A DNA stretch of 56,472 bases from Candidatus Electrothrix aarhusensis (GTDB taxonomy: Bacteria; Desulfobacterota; Desulfobulbia; Desulfobulbales; Desulfobulbaceae), in assembly GCA_004028505.1 (NCBI GenBank), contig MTKO01000065.1, positions 1-56,472 of the forward strand. Reading direction: 5' to 3'. The position numbers and the translations under genes are program-made. This document shows positions 9,422 through 17,933 of this stretch, one piece after another. A model generated the notes under the pieces. That model was given only the letters and a program-made list of their open reading frames with translations, searched no databases and was not told the origin of the DNA. The first letter of the stretch is position 1, and every line of letters starts with the position of its first letter.

Positions 9422-12400
9422 ATGAGAGAGCTTCTGCTGCTTGACCTTGCCGGGTTTCGTTGCGGTATTTGGAAAGAGGATATTCTTTCTCATGAAGAGC
9501 AGATCATCCACTGGCTGACAGACAATAACGGAGCCGTGACCGCCATTGCCATGATGGGGGCGCATCCGGTCAGCCTGGCAGACCTTTCCTACTGTATTGG
9601 GCTTCCTCCTGCACGCAGAGCCGGAAGATATCCGGTTCTCGTTCCTGTTGATCATGATTTCTCTGTCAGTTTTGTTGTGGAACAGGAAGCGGGCATGGCG
9701 CAGGTACCTTCTTCAGCCATTTTTTCTCTGCCTGCCTATCTGCAAACGCCCTTTATAGACAGTTGTGTACAGCGTAACGGAAAACTTATCCCACTGATCA
9801 ATATTCGAGCAATCCACTGCTGGCTTTCGACTACCGACTATACACATACACCTCCTGAGCCGCAGTTTTGTATCTCTGGCCTTAAAGAAGAAAGAGAAGA
9901 ACGGGCTTCCACGCTTACCGCTCTTAGGGTTTTTACCTGCAAGAAAAAATCTTTTGCTGCTTCAGCTGATTATTTTTTTTCAAAGCAGGCTGTGTCCCCC
10001 GGTGTACTGACTCCCCTCCCGCTCCTGCCCGAATTTGTGCGAGGAATTACCCTGCACAGTAACCGGATGCTCACCGTTTTTGACATCCCCAGGTACTTAC
10101 AGCTCTCATCGGAAGCAGAAGGTGATGAAAAAAAATGGCTCATTGGTGAAGTCGAAGGGCAGGGCTTTGCCTTTGTTGTTGATGCTGACCTGGGATTGTT
10201 ACCTGCTGGCTCTGCCCCTCTTGCTGTCTTGCCCTTGCTGGTCCGATCAGATTGGCAGCAGAGGGTTGCGTTTCATGATCGAAAAATTATTCCTGTGCTT
10301 GATTTTAAAGAGATGCTCGCCAGGAAGCCGGATGAATGCTCACAAACATTGCCTCGGGATTTAGGATCAGACGGGCGTTTCGAGGTTGTATTCGGTAAGC
10401 AACAGGTCGAGATAGTCGAGTTCTCGCTCTGTAAAATGGTTCATGCACTACCTGATCTTGAAGTCGCGGATATTATTCCGTTCAGCCACTGTCAGCGCCT
10501 GGCAGGAGCCAGAGGGCTTGTTGCCGGTGTGACCCTGTACAGAAAAGAACTGCTGCCGGTTATTGACCCGGCTCGATCTTATGGTCGGGAATCCAGTCCT
10601 AGCGGGGATTGGAAGCTGTTGCTGATCTATAACGGCGATCTGCGTGTCCTGGTACTGGTTGAAGACGTCCTCGGAAAGCGGTCACTCAATGTCAGCGAAC
10701 AGCGTGCATTGCCCTTTACTGTCCCACATTCTTCTGTGTATGGCTGCTACCCGGTGGCTGGTCGGGTGGGCTTGATTTTCAATATCTTGGCTCTGACCGC
10801 TTATTTTGATGATGACCAGCAGATAAGCGAGTTATCTTTCTTTGCAGATGACCTGCTTCCTCCGGTAACTTCTTTTTTTGAAGAACAGAAGGATGATGCT
10901 TCTGTTTCATCTCTTGAATTCGGCAGTGAGGATCCTGTTGCTAATGATTGGGAAGTGAAACAGAATGCTTCGGTTCTGCTTGCAAAAGAACAGGATACCT
11001 TAGTGCAGTCTGTTGTGGCATCAATGTTGAGTCGAAAAGAGGGAGCAATAGGATGTACAGAGGAGTTGGAAGAAGTTGGTGACAGTGTTAGCGATATCTG
11101 GGAGGAATCGGATGATGTTTTTTCGTCGGTTGTGGCGGCTATGCTCAGTCGAAAAGGAAATAATTCGAAAAATTTGAATGGGCTGGACAGTGAAGGGGAA
11201 GCGGTAGGCCAAGCAGCAAAAGTGGCTTCTGATGTGCCTTTGGAAGCATCACCTGTCCTGCTGACAGAAGAGCGGGACGCTTTGATGAGGTCCACCTTGG
11301 CAGCAAGGTTGTTGAGAGAGGGAGAGGACACAAGCGTCCCTGAAATTCACGAGGAGTTGAGAGAGGAACAGGCGGTTGATGCCGCTTTTGACAAATCGCA
11401 GCATCTTGCTGAACCGCTTGCAATTCAGGCGGACAGCACCCTAGTAGTGCTTCAGAATCCGTTGCAGGAAGATGAAGAACGAGGTGCTGATGGTCAGCAG
11501 GTAAAAAAGGAAGAAGGCATCTCCATCTCCCCTGAGCATTCTGGACCTCTTGAAGGAACAGCAGGCGACGGATGCCTGTCAGATGTGCCTGTAATTCTGT
11601 TCACTGATGAACAGGACCCATTGCTGCAATCTTCCTTGTCAGCTGTGTTTTCTCAGCAGAAGGACGGAGAAGACCGTGCCGAGAAGTTGGCAGCGGAAAG
11701 AGAGCCTTTGACTCCCCCGAAAAAACCGAAAGAGAAGACTGTTATTGATGAGCTGGCATGTGCAACAAGAGGGGACGCCCCTGATTCGGATTTTCAAGAA
11801 AAGGATGAGGGCAGCATTGAAGGCCTGCAAAATGCAGGCGCTATAAACTCCGAGTTTTCTTCTTCAGCAGCACGCGATGCTGAGAGTAATACTGAAAGAA
11901 AAGTTGATTCCATCGACGGGGCCGATGAGCAGATGGAAAAAAAGGCAAGAAAGGAGCTTGTTCCAGCTATTGAGGTTACCGAGGGAGGAGTAAAGGAAGA
12001 AGATCTCCCTCTGGATGTTCCTGAGCAGCTTAAGGATGGGAAGGAAGCGCTGTTAGTGCCGGACACCTGGAATGTTTTTGAAGATGCAGATGCCTTTCCA
12101 GAACTCAAAGATTTTTCTCGTCAAGTCCCCGCAACACAACAGGCTGATTCTCCTCTTTTTATACCGCATGATGACTTTGTAAAGCAGGTCAAATTTCCGT
12201 CTCTTGTTTCACCTGATCCAAGAGAAATTAAAAAAAAACTCGATAAGGCGCGGCAGAAAGAAAGAGATATCCTTTTCAAGGATGTAGTCCATGAGCCGGT
12301 AATTGAACCGCAGGCCTTGCCGCAGCAAGATAAGGAGAGCAGGAGGCGTTTTAGGCTGTGGATGATTCTTTTACTGCCGGGTCTCGTTTCGGGATTTCTT

Positions 12401-13588
12401 CTTTGGCTTTTTGTTTTTAAAAATGAGGATGTTTCTCGTGGAAAAAGCATAAAATCAAAATCTCAACTCTCAAAAATCAGTAGTGTAGCATCTCCTAATA
12501 TTCAGGGCGAAGTACCTGTGAATATAGAGAGGGGTAACCTAACAGTAAAGAATGTAGAGGGAAATAATTATTCTCCGTCTGTTGTCTCTTCACCAGCTTT
12601 ATCGAAATCGGAATCAACTCTGGCAGGCCAAGAAGAAACTGAGGAGGAGATCTCAGAGGCTCCGGTTGATCAGCCTGTCCAAGCGATTCCTGAGCAAATA
12701 TCAACGAATAATTTGCTTGAGGATTTCCCGGAAAAGATAGGGGCTGATTCAGAGAGTGTTTCAAGAAATGGTGGGACGCAACAGGGGAAGACCGAGTACC
12801 AGGGGCAGGATCAAAAAAGTTCTATCGAGAGTGTTCATGGTAATGATGATTCAGTTGATGAGGTTGTATCAAAGAATGCCGTAAGTATGGAAAAGGATCC
12901 TGTTGAGGGCTCGGCAGTTGCTTTCTCTGATAACACAGATGCAGAAGATGAGAGCCAAGAAGAGGGCAGTCAAAAGGTTGTTATGATGTTATTACAGGGG
13001 ATAAAAAGGGCTCACGGGGAGCTTGACATCACCCCGTCCATTGATTGGTCCCAGGCGAATGAACAGAGCATGGAGCAAAAACTACCTGTACCGGCTGCGT
13101 ATTTTTTCCAGGGTATTTCACTAGATACCGTCGGGGATGGTAAAGAGGCTGGTATTAAAGGCATATCCGTTAGACGCATTGTAGACTCCTCTGCATCTGA
13201 CGATCGGAGTAAATGGATAGTGAAAGAGAACGTAACGGTGCAGAGTATGCCGCGAGAGAAAAAGCAGGTTGATGTATCATTAGCTCAGACAATCTTTGTT
13301 AGCATGGAGCTCGCTTTTGCTCCTTCAACGGAAACAGATCGTAGCGGTGATCTGAGAAAAGAGACAAGGGCTCCGCTTAACCAAAAAAAATCATCATTGA
13401 TGTCTCCGGCAAAGGGCACGTCAGGCCATACCCGTCATACCGTGAACAAGGGTGATACGCTTTGGAATATTTCTGAGCAATATACCGGCAGCGGTTTTAA
13501 TTATCTTGATGTAGCCAAGAAAAATAAGATTGCCAATCCAGATCTTATTTATCCTGCCCAACAGGTGACATTGCCTGCTCAAAAATAA
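9422..13588 (+). CDS. Large fusion protein: three CheW-like domains, disordered linker, one TM helix, periplasmic LysM
   Basis: 1388 residues from ATG 9422, preceded by GGAG at 5 bp spacing (a GTG two codons earlier is also open). Residues 1-465 contain three tandem CheW-like domains, recognised by their repeated core turns: NGKLIPLINIRAIH (about 120-133), RMLTVFDIPRYLQL with DRKIIPVLDFKEML (about 215-300), and KELLPVIDPARSYG plus the strand LRVLVLVEDVLGKRSL (about 375-425). CheW folds bridge CheA kinases and receptors in the cytoplasm. Residues about 485-970 are acidic, low in complexity and likely disordered, with four degenerate repeats (EQDTLVQSVVASMLSRKEG, EERDALMRSTLAARLL, DEQDPLLQSSLSAVFS and a shorter copy). 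A basic stop-transfer flank leads into the single helix MILLLPGLVSGFLLWLFVF (about 976-998). The rest is periplasmic and ends in LysM (HTVNKGDTLWNISEQYTGSG to YPAQQVTLP), which binds peptidoglycan. No cheA or receptor gene is nearby. Function unknown. Confidence 0.85.
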   Translation: MRELLLLDLAGFRCGIWKEDILSHEEQIIHWLTDNNGAVTAIAMMGAHPVSLADLSYCIGLPPARRAGRYPVLVPVDHDFSVSFVVEQEAGMAQVPSSAIFSLPAYLQTPFIDSCVQRNGKLIPLINIRAIHCWLSTTDYTHTPPEPQFCISGLKEEREERASTLTALRVFTCKKKSFAASADYFFSKQAVSPGVLTPLPLLPEFVRGITLHSNRMLTVFDIPRYLQLSSEAEGDEKKWLIGEVEGQGFAFVVDADLGLLPAGSAPLAVLPLLVRSDWQQRVAFHDRKIIPVLDFKEMLARKPDECSQTLPRDLGSDGRFEVVFGKQQVEIVEFSLCKMVHALPDLEVADIIPFSHCQRLAGARGLVAGVTLYRKELLPVIDPARSYGRESSPSGDWKLLLIYNGDLRVLVLVEDVLGKRSLNVSEQRALPFTVPHSSVYGCYPVAGRVGLIFNILALTAYFDDDQQISELSFFADDLLPPVTSFFEEQKDDASVSSLEFGSEDPVANDWEVKQNASVLLAKEQDTLVQSVVASMLSRKEGAIGCTEELEEVGDSVSDIWEESDDVFSSVVAAMLSRKGNNSKNLNGLDSEGEAVGQAAKVASDVPLEASPVLLTEERDALMRSTLAARLLREGEDTSVPEIHEELREEQAVDAAFDKSQHLAEPLAIQADSTLVVLQNPLQEDEERGADGQQVKKEEGISISPEHSGPLEGTAGDGCLSDVPVILFTDEQDPLLQSSLSAVFSQQKDGEDRAEKLAAEREPLTPPKKPKEKTVIDELACATRGDAPDSDFQEKDEGSIEGLQNAGAINSEFSSSAARDAESNTERKVDSIDGADEQMEKKARKELVPAIEVTEGGVKEEDLPLDVPEQLKDGKEALLVPDTWNVFEDADAFPELKDFSRQVPATQQADSPLFIPHDDFVKQVKFPSLVSPDPREIKKKLDKARQKERDILFKDVVHEPVIEPQALPQQDKESRRRFRLWMILLLPGLVSGFLLWLFVFKNEDVSRGKSIKSKSQLSKISSVASPNIQGEVPVNIERGNLTVKNVEGNNYSPSVVSSPALSKSESTLAGQEETEEEISEAPVDQPVQAIPEQISTNNLLEDFPEKIGADSESVSRNGGTQQGKTEYQGQDQKSSIESVHGNDDSVDEVVSKNAVSMEKDPVEGSAVAFSDNTDAEDESQEEGSQKVVMMLLQGIKRAHGELDITPSIDWSQANEQSMEQKLPVPAAYFFQGISLDTVGDGKEAGIKGISVRRIVDSSASDDRSKWIVKENVTVQSMPREKKQVDVSLAQTIFVSMELAFAPSTETDRSGDLRKETRAPLNQKKSSLMSPAKGTSGHTRHTVNKGDTLWNISEQYTGSGFNYLDVAKKNKIANPDLIYPAQQVTLPAQK

Positions 13589-13894
13589 TTTTTTCGCCAG
13601 CAGCACATTTCCTCTCTTTGTTTTTCTTTCTCCCCTTCATTTTCATCAGTTCTTCTTTCTCTCTGCTCTCAGCAGTATAAAGCGATATTGGATAAGCAAA
13701 GGTTAATTGATTTTTTGCTTGAAACTAAGAATTGTTACCGGAATTGTTCATGTTTGTGATATAATTTTTGTAGTGATCGTAATTTACGATGTACTTTCTG
13801 ATGTTACGCATCAGTAAAATGAAATTTTGCTGAAATATGGCTTTTATGCTTTTCCATATCCGGTAACGCCAGTTTGGTTGAGCAAACGAGGTGA
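13589..13894. other. Intergenic region with promoter-like element and small hairpin
   Basis: 306 bp between the CheW-LysM gene and the NlpC/P60-like gene. The first 100 bp are pyrimidine-rich with no clear terminator. A perfect extended -10 sits at 13757-13765, and a 6-bp hairpin CTGATG-TTACG-CATCAG lies at 13798-13814, within the likely 5' leader of the next gene. This suggests the next gene has its own promoter. Confidence 0.45.
13757..13765 (+). promoter_or_regulatory. Extended -10 promoter element
   Basis: The sequence TGATATAAT matches the extended -10 consensus TGnTATAAT exactly and lies about 130 bp before the ATG at 13895. No well-spaced -35 hexamer is visible, as is often true for extended -10 promoters. 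Confidence 0.4.
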
Positions 13895-14665
13895 ATGACT
13901 ATGAAGCAGGCGATAAGGGTCGGGCTCATAGTGGTCGGACTAGGCGGTGGTTCCTTGCTGGTATGGAAAGTTCAGCATGATGGATGGACAATTCAAGGGC
14001 AGGATTCTGCTGAATTTATTCTGACTGGATTTAATTCAGCAACAATTGTGAAGGTTCAGCCGTTTATGCCTCCTGTTATAGAATTTGTGGATGAGCATAA
14101 ATCAGTAGCTAAGTCAGGTGGATATGTTGATACTGATGCGGGCTCGGTCATGGAAGTAGACATGGAAAAGCCGTCCTTGGATGAGATAATTCCTGACTTG
14201 GCACCTGAAGAGTTGGTTGGCCAAAATTATGACCTAAACACTCTGGATGTTATTTTTTATGCAGAAAAAAAGGCAAATTCTCAGGCTTTGAAAGTATTGC
14301 AGATTGGGAGAGAGATGAGTCTGGAAAGCAAAGAGATTATTCAGGGCGGTTGCTGGGATTATGTGGATACAGTGTACAGCCGGGCCGGATATACCGGGGA
14401 CCAGCGACGGAGTATTTTTCAGGGAGGCGAAGAGACGGAGCGGTATGCTGATAGGGGGATGATTCTTCCTGGTGACTGGTTATTCTATATTAATCACAAT
14501 TACCGAGAGGCACGACATAGTGCTATCTTTATAGATTGGATTGATTATGAAAAGCACATTGGGCTGATGTTAAGCTATGGAGGCGAAGGGCGTGGCGAAC
14601 CGGCGTGGTATAGGCCATATGATCTCAGTTATGTATATAGTATTGTCCGACCTGTGAAAAAATAG
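13895..14665 (+). CDS. Membrane-anchored periplasmic protein, NlpC/P60- or CHAP-like cysteine hydrolase fold (tentative)
   Basis: 256 residues. The N-terminus AIRVGLIVVGLGGGSLLVW is a signal anchor or uncleaved signal peptide. The C-terminal 120 residues resemble the papain-like NlpC/P60-CHAP fold: GGCWDYVDTVYSRAGY supplies a candidate catalytic Cys at a helix start, and a later strand REARHSAIFIDWIDY supplies the candidate His, with PGDWLFYINH between them as the typical buried strand. Such enzymes cut peptide bonds in peptidoglycan stems. No third catalytic residue can be assigned with certainty. Start: ATGACTATG gives two ATG choices after CGAGG. It follows the LysM-bearing CheW fusion, which makes an envelope role plausible. 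Confidence 0.55.
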   Translation: MTMKQAIRVGLIVVGLGGGSLLVWKVQHDGWTIQGQDSAEFILTGFNSATIVKVQPFMPPVIEFVDEHKSVAKSGGYVDTDAGSVMEVDMEKPSLDEIIPDLAPEELVGQNYDLNTLDVIFYAEKKANSQALKVLQIGREMSLESKEIIQGGCWDYVDTVYSRAGYTGDQRRSIFQGGEETERYADRGMILPGDWLFYINHNYREARHSAIFIDWIDYEKHIGLMLSYGGEGRGEPAWYRPYDLSYVYSIVRPVKK

Positions 14666-14800
14666 GCTGTTATTTTTTACAGCAATTCAATAATGTAAGG
14701 ATGCCTCCTCCCTTGGATATTGCATTTACTGAAAAGCCTTTTATGTTGATTCTCATTTTTGATTTTATATCTTATTATAAATATTACAGGGTGTTGAAAT

Positions 14801-15133
14801 ATGCGTCAGTTTTTAGTAGATGAGCTTTCTTTTCTTGAACACGATAATCTGGATAATTATCTGAAACGGACCTTAAAGCCGGGACCTATAAGCGGTGTTT
14901 TTTGGCTTGAAATTCCTGGGAAGTTACTCGCTTTGAAACAGTTGAATCATCCTGATTGCGGCCCGTTTTATTTCTCCGTTATTTTGGAGAAAACAGAGAT
15001 ACGTATCGAGTTTCTTGTGCGCAGTTCCCTCAATATCCGCTGCTCCTGTATCGACTGGGCCACCCCGGAACAGCGAAATTTTGTCCTTGATTTTATCGAT
15101 AATATGATCAAGGAAGAGTACATCATGGTTTGA
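14801..15133 (+). CDS. Conserved-looking small protein of unknown function
   Basis: 110 residues, no signal peptide or membrane helix. It starts MRQFLVDELSFLEHDNLDNYL, then has a beta-rich central part (SGVFWLEIPGKLLALKQL, FYFSVILEKTEIRIEFLVR) with three cysteines in the CGPF and RCSCIDW stretches, and ends in an amphipathic helix. The alternating strands and balanced composition suggest a real globular protein. No family recognised. It sits between the envelope hydrolase-like gene and parE (convergent). Confidence 0.6.
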   Translation: MRQFLVDELSFLEHDNLDNYLKRTLKPGPISGVFWLEIPGKLLALKQLNHPDCGPFYFSVILEKTEIRIEFLVRSSLNIRCSCIDWATPEQRNFVLDFIDNMIKEEYIMV

Positions 15134-15185
15134 GCCGGTTATGGTGTAACGCTAGCGGTAAGCGCTAAGATGCTAAGCATGTACA

Positions 15186-17072
15186 TCACACCGGTCGCAA
15201 TACCAGATGTTCCATAATATACTGACGACGGTCAGGCGTGTTCTTCCCCATGTAAAAGCTGAGCACCTGACCGACTTCAGACAGGCTGTCCAGCCGTACC
15301 GGCAGAATTCGCATGTCCGATCCGATGAACTGTTTGAACTCCGGCGGTGAAATTTCCCCGAGTCCTTTGAAGCGGGTAACCTCCACCGAGGCAGCAGTGC
15401 CCCGACCCTTCAAGAGATTGATGGCCTCTTCCTTTTCCTGAGTAGAATAGCAGTAGATGGTTTGCTTCTTGTTTCTCGCTCGAAAAATAGGGGTCTCCAG
15501 GATGTAGACATGACCGAGTTTGATCAGCGGTTCAAAATAATGGAGAAAAAAGGTAAGGAGCAGGTTGCGGATATGTAACCCGTCCACGTCTGCATCGGTT
15601 GCTAGGATGATTTTGTCGAAGCGCAGATCGGCAATGGAATCCTCGACATTCAGACCCCGCATCAGGGAGTACATCTCATCATTTTTATACAGGAGATCAA
15701 GTTTTTGCCCAAAGACATTCATCGGCTTTCCCTTGAGGGAAAACACAGCCTGGATCATGGGGTCACGGGAGGAGACAATGGAGCCAGCAGCGGATTGACC
15801 CTCAGTGATAAAGATCATATTCTCCCGGCCTTTTTTAGACGGATTTTGTCGGGAAGGATGATGTTTGCAGTCCTTCAGCTGCGGAATTTTGAAAGCGACC
15901 TTTTTGGCTTTTGCCTTGGCCTCCTTGCGCACAGATTGTAACTCTTTACGGATGCGCTCATTACGTTGAATCTTATCCAAAAAGATTTCCGTGCTCTCCG
16001 GGTATTTGTACAGGTAGGTGGCCACAGCTTCTCGAACTGCATTGACGATCCAGCCTTTTACATCGGTATTTCCCAATTTATTCTTTGTTTGTGATTCGAA
16101 AACCGGTTCCTGCACCTTAACAGCAAGGATGCCGACAATGCCATCCCGCACATCTTTTCCCGTGTATTTTTTGCCTGAGAATTCATTGACCCCTTTCAGT
16201 ATTCCTTCGCGAAAGGCCGAGAGATGGGTCCCGCCCTCAGAAGTATAGGTGCCGTTGACAAAAGAATAATAGGTCTCGCTATAATCGTCTGTATGGGTGA
16301 AGGTGAACTCTAGCGCGGTTTCAGCAAATTGAATCGGAGGATAGATGCCCCTGTCATCAAGCTCTTTTTCCAGCAGGTCAAGAAGCCCCTTTGCTGAATA
16401 GTATTTTTTCTTTGCCGACGTGTTTTTTTTCGTCTCTTCCTGTTCTGCCTCCTCCTGCAAACTCGGCGCATCAAGATACAGGATCAGGCCTGCGTTAAGA
16501 TAGGCGTAACGCCATAAGCGTTGATCAACATAGTGTATGTCAAAAGAATAGCTGGGAAAGGACGCTGTATCTGGAAGGAATTCGATCAGTGTGCCGTCTT
16601 TTTCCTCAGTCTCTCCTTCTTCCTCATGAACAAGGGTACCTTGCTCAAAGAGCGCTTTTTTGAACCGTCCCTTGCGAAAGGCACAGACGGTGAATTGTTC
16701 GGAAAGCGCGTTTACTGCCTTGGTTCCCACCCCGTTCAATCCCACAGAAAATTGAAAGACATCGGTATTATACTTGGCTCCTGTGTTGATGACAGAAACA
16801 CATTCTACAACTTTGCCCAGGGGAATGCCGCGCCCGTAATCACGCACCCGACAGCGGCCATTTTCTTCGATGAAAATATCAACCTGTTTGCCGTATCCCA
16901 TGATGTATTCGTCCACGGCATTGTCGATCACCTCTTTGAGCAGGATATAGATACCGTCATCAGGATCAGATCCGTTACCGAGCCGGCCTATGTACATGCC
17001 GGGACGTTTACGTATATGTTCTAGGGAACTGAGGGTCTTTATTTTCGATTCGTCGTATTGATGTTCTGACAC
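15186..17072 (-). CDS. parE: DNA topoisomerase IV subunit B (ParE), GyrB family
   Basis: ATPase subunit of the type IIA topoisomerase that decatenates chromosomes. GHKL ATPase motifs: LLKEVIDNAVDEYIMG (about 45-60), RDYGRGIPLG, and the lid GLNGVGTKAVNALS (about 110). The transducer domain follows, with FVNGTYTSEGGTHLSAF. The TOPRIM domain shows FITEGQSAAGSIVS and the metal-binding DADVDGLHIRNL. At 628 residues it matches ParE and short GyrB, without the long GyrB insert. Assignment to ParE over GyrB rests on length and the RPGMYIGRLGNGSDPDDGIY start; parC is not in the window. The region upstream (17073 on) holds the hairpin array on the opposite strand. Confidence 0.85.
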   Translation of the reverse strand: MSEHQYDESKIKTLSSLEHIRKRPGMYIGRLGNGSDPDDGIYILLKEVIDNAVDEYIMGYGKQVDIFIEENGRCRVRDYGRGIPLGKVVECVSVINTGAKYNTDVFQFSVGLNGVGTKAVNALSEQFTVCAFRKGRFKKALFEQGTLVHEEEGETEEKDGTLIEFLPDTASFPSYSFDIHYVDQRLWRYAYLNAGLILYLDAPSLQEEAEQEETKKNTSAKKKYYSAKGLLDLLEKELDDRGIYPPIQFAETALEFTFTHTDDYSETYYSFVNGTYTSEGGTHLSAFREGILKGVNEFSGKKYTGKDVRDGIVGILAVKVQEPVFESQTKNKLGNTDVKGWIVNAVREAVATYLYKYPESTEIFLDKIQRNERIRKELQSVRKEAKAKAKKVAFKIPQLKDCKHHPSRQNPSKKGRENMIFITEGQSAAGSIVSSRDPMIQAVFSLKGKPMNVFGQKLDLLYKNDEMYSLMRGLNVEDSIADLRFDKIILATDADVDGLHIRNLLLTFFLHYFEPLIKLGHVYILETPIFRARNKKQTIYCYSTQEKEEAINLLKGRGTAASVEVTRFKGLGEISPPEFKQFIGSDMRILPVRLDSLSEVGQVLSFYMGKNTPDRRQYIMEHLVLRPV

Positions 17073-17541
17073 TTTTTTTGTTTTTTTTTATTTTTGAATT
17101 CAGTGGTTTGTGTCGAACATTTCTCGCGCAAGCGATCTGTCCAAACAGATAAAAAAAGAGTTTACTCTATCAGAGGAGAGTAAGTCAAAAGATACCGCAC
17201 AGATTTTGCGAAGAAATTGTAAATCGCAGGATATCCGGCAAGATATGTGTATTTTTTACCCGTACTTTCTTGAGTTAAGGATAAAAAATACTCATTTTAA
17301 TCTGTTAATAAGAAAGATATCTTATTGGCAAAGATTCTCGTTCCTGCTTTAGAGCAGTCATTACAAGAAATTAGAAGAAAGCTGTAGAAACAAGAAAAAG
17401 TGGCATGAATATAGCATTTATAATTACGAAAACAACGTAAAAGAATAAAAGAAAGACAGTTGGCAAAAGCGGAGAATATAACGGAGATACAACAGGGTTC
17501 TGAATAAAGATAATTTATTTCCCCCTTTTATATATATAGCA
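17073..17541. other. AT-rich intergenic region between parE start and the hairpin array
   Basis: About 470 bp upstream of parE (minus strand) and of the hairpin array (plus strand), so it should carry both promoters. It is A/T-rich and purine-biased near 17360-17500. A run TATATATA at 17531-17538 just ahead of the first hairpin could serve as a -10 region for plus-strand transcription, but no convincing -35 is visible. An 80-codon plus-strand frame at 17110-17352 lacks any protein-like feature and is not called. Confidence 0.4.
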
Positions 17542-17598
17542 TAGGGTGCGCAACCCTACACCTCGGCAGGTTTGATCCTCCTTTTTTCCTGCCGGGGC
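17542..17598 (+). ncRNA. CU-rich-loop hairpin unit 1 of a four-unit array (candidate small RNA)
   Basis: A small hairpin TAGGGT-GCGCA-ACCCTA (17542-17558) is followed by the main stem: CCTCGGCAGG (17561-17570) pairs with CCTGCCGGGG (17588-17597). The 17-base loop TTTGATCCTCCTTTTTT exposes a UCCUCC motif like the 16S anti-Shine-Dalgarno tail. The same stem and loop recur at 84-90 bp spacing in units 2-4 and once near 32.3 kb. Confidence 0.6.
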
Positions 17599-17623
17599 AT
17601 TTAACTCCGCTTACTCTGTATCT

Positions 17624-17685
17624 AACATAATGTTCAACCCTATGCCTCGGCAGGTTTACTCCTCCTTTTTTTCCTGTCGGGGCAT
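17624..17685 (+). ncRNA. CU-rich-loop hairpin unit 2 (candidate small RNA)
   Basis: Upstream mini-hairpin AACAT-A-ATGTT (17624-17634), then a 13-bp stem: ATGCCTCGGCAGG (17642-17654) with CCTGTCGGGGCAT (17673-17685), containing G-U pairs. The 18-base loop is TTTACTCCTCCTTTTTTT. The conserved leader TTCAACCC precedes the stem. No U-tract follows, so transcription could run on into unit 3. Confidence 0.6.
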
Positions 17686-17711
17686 GTATTAGCAGAGTTA
17701 GTTATTTGAGC

Positions 17712-17775
17712 AACATAATGTTCAACCCTATGCCTCGGCAGGTTTACTCCTCCTTTTTTTTTCCTGTCGGGGCAT
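17712..17775 (+). ncRNA. CU-rich-loop hairpin unit 3 (candidate small RNA)
   Basis: Nearly identical to unit 2, including the AACATAATGTT mini-hairpin, the TTCAACCC leader and the 13-bp stem (17730-17742 with 17763-17775). The loop is two T longer (20 bases). Downstream sequence (ATGTATTAGC) is shared with unit 2, showing that the whole unit of about 88 bp was duplicated in tandem. Confidence 0.6.
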
Positions 17776-17803
17776 GTATTAGCGGAACTGGTTTTTTGAG
17801 CAA

Positions 17804-17863
17804 AACAAGGTTCAGCCCTACGCCTCGGTAGGTTTGCTCCTCCTTTTTTTTCCTACCGGGGTG
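17804..17863 (+). ncRNA. CU-rich-loop hairpin unit 4 (candidate small RNA)
   Basis: A divergent copy: leader TTCAGCCC, stem CGCCTCGGTAGG (17821-17832) with CCTACCGGGGTG (17852-17863), loop TTTGCTCCTCCTTTTTTTT. Compared with units 1-3 a C-G pair of the stem has become T-A on both arms, a compensatory change that supports an RNA structure. A T5 run and then a strong terminator follow. Confidence 0.6.
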
Positions 17864-17881
17864 TTTTTATAGTTGGACAGG

Positions 17882-17910
17882 ACACCCCGTTTTGGGGTGT
17901 TTCTTTTTTT
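17882..17910 (+). terminator. Intrinsic terminator ending the hairpin array
   Basis: Stem ACACCCC / GGGGTGT around a GTTTT loop (17882-17900) followed by TTCTTTTTTT. The U-tract lies on the plus strand only, so it serves plus-strand transcripts coming through the array and not priA, which reads the other way and ends at 17934. Confidence 0.8.
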
Positions 17911-17933
17911 GTTCTTTCTTGCCCTCGTCACAG

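Noticed and set aside
17110..17352. 80-codon plus-strand ORF upstream of the hairpin array
   Set aside because: No ribosome-binding site, low-complexity AT-rich composition and no recognisable fold.
17542..17863. CRISPR array
   Set aside because: The four repeats are hairpins with conserved spacers that are themselves partly duplicated; unit length is 84-90 bp, spacers are not unique and no cas genes are near.
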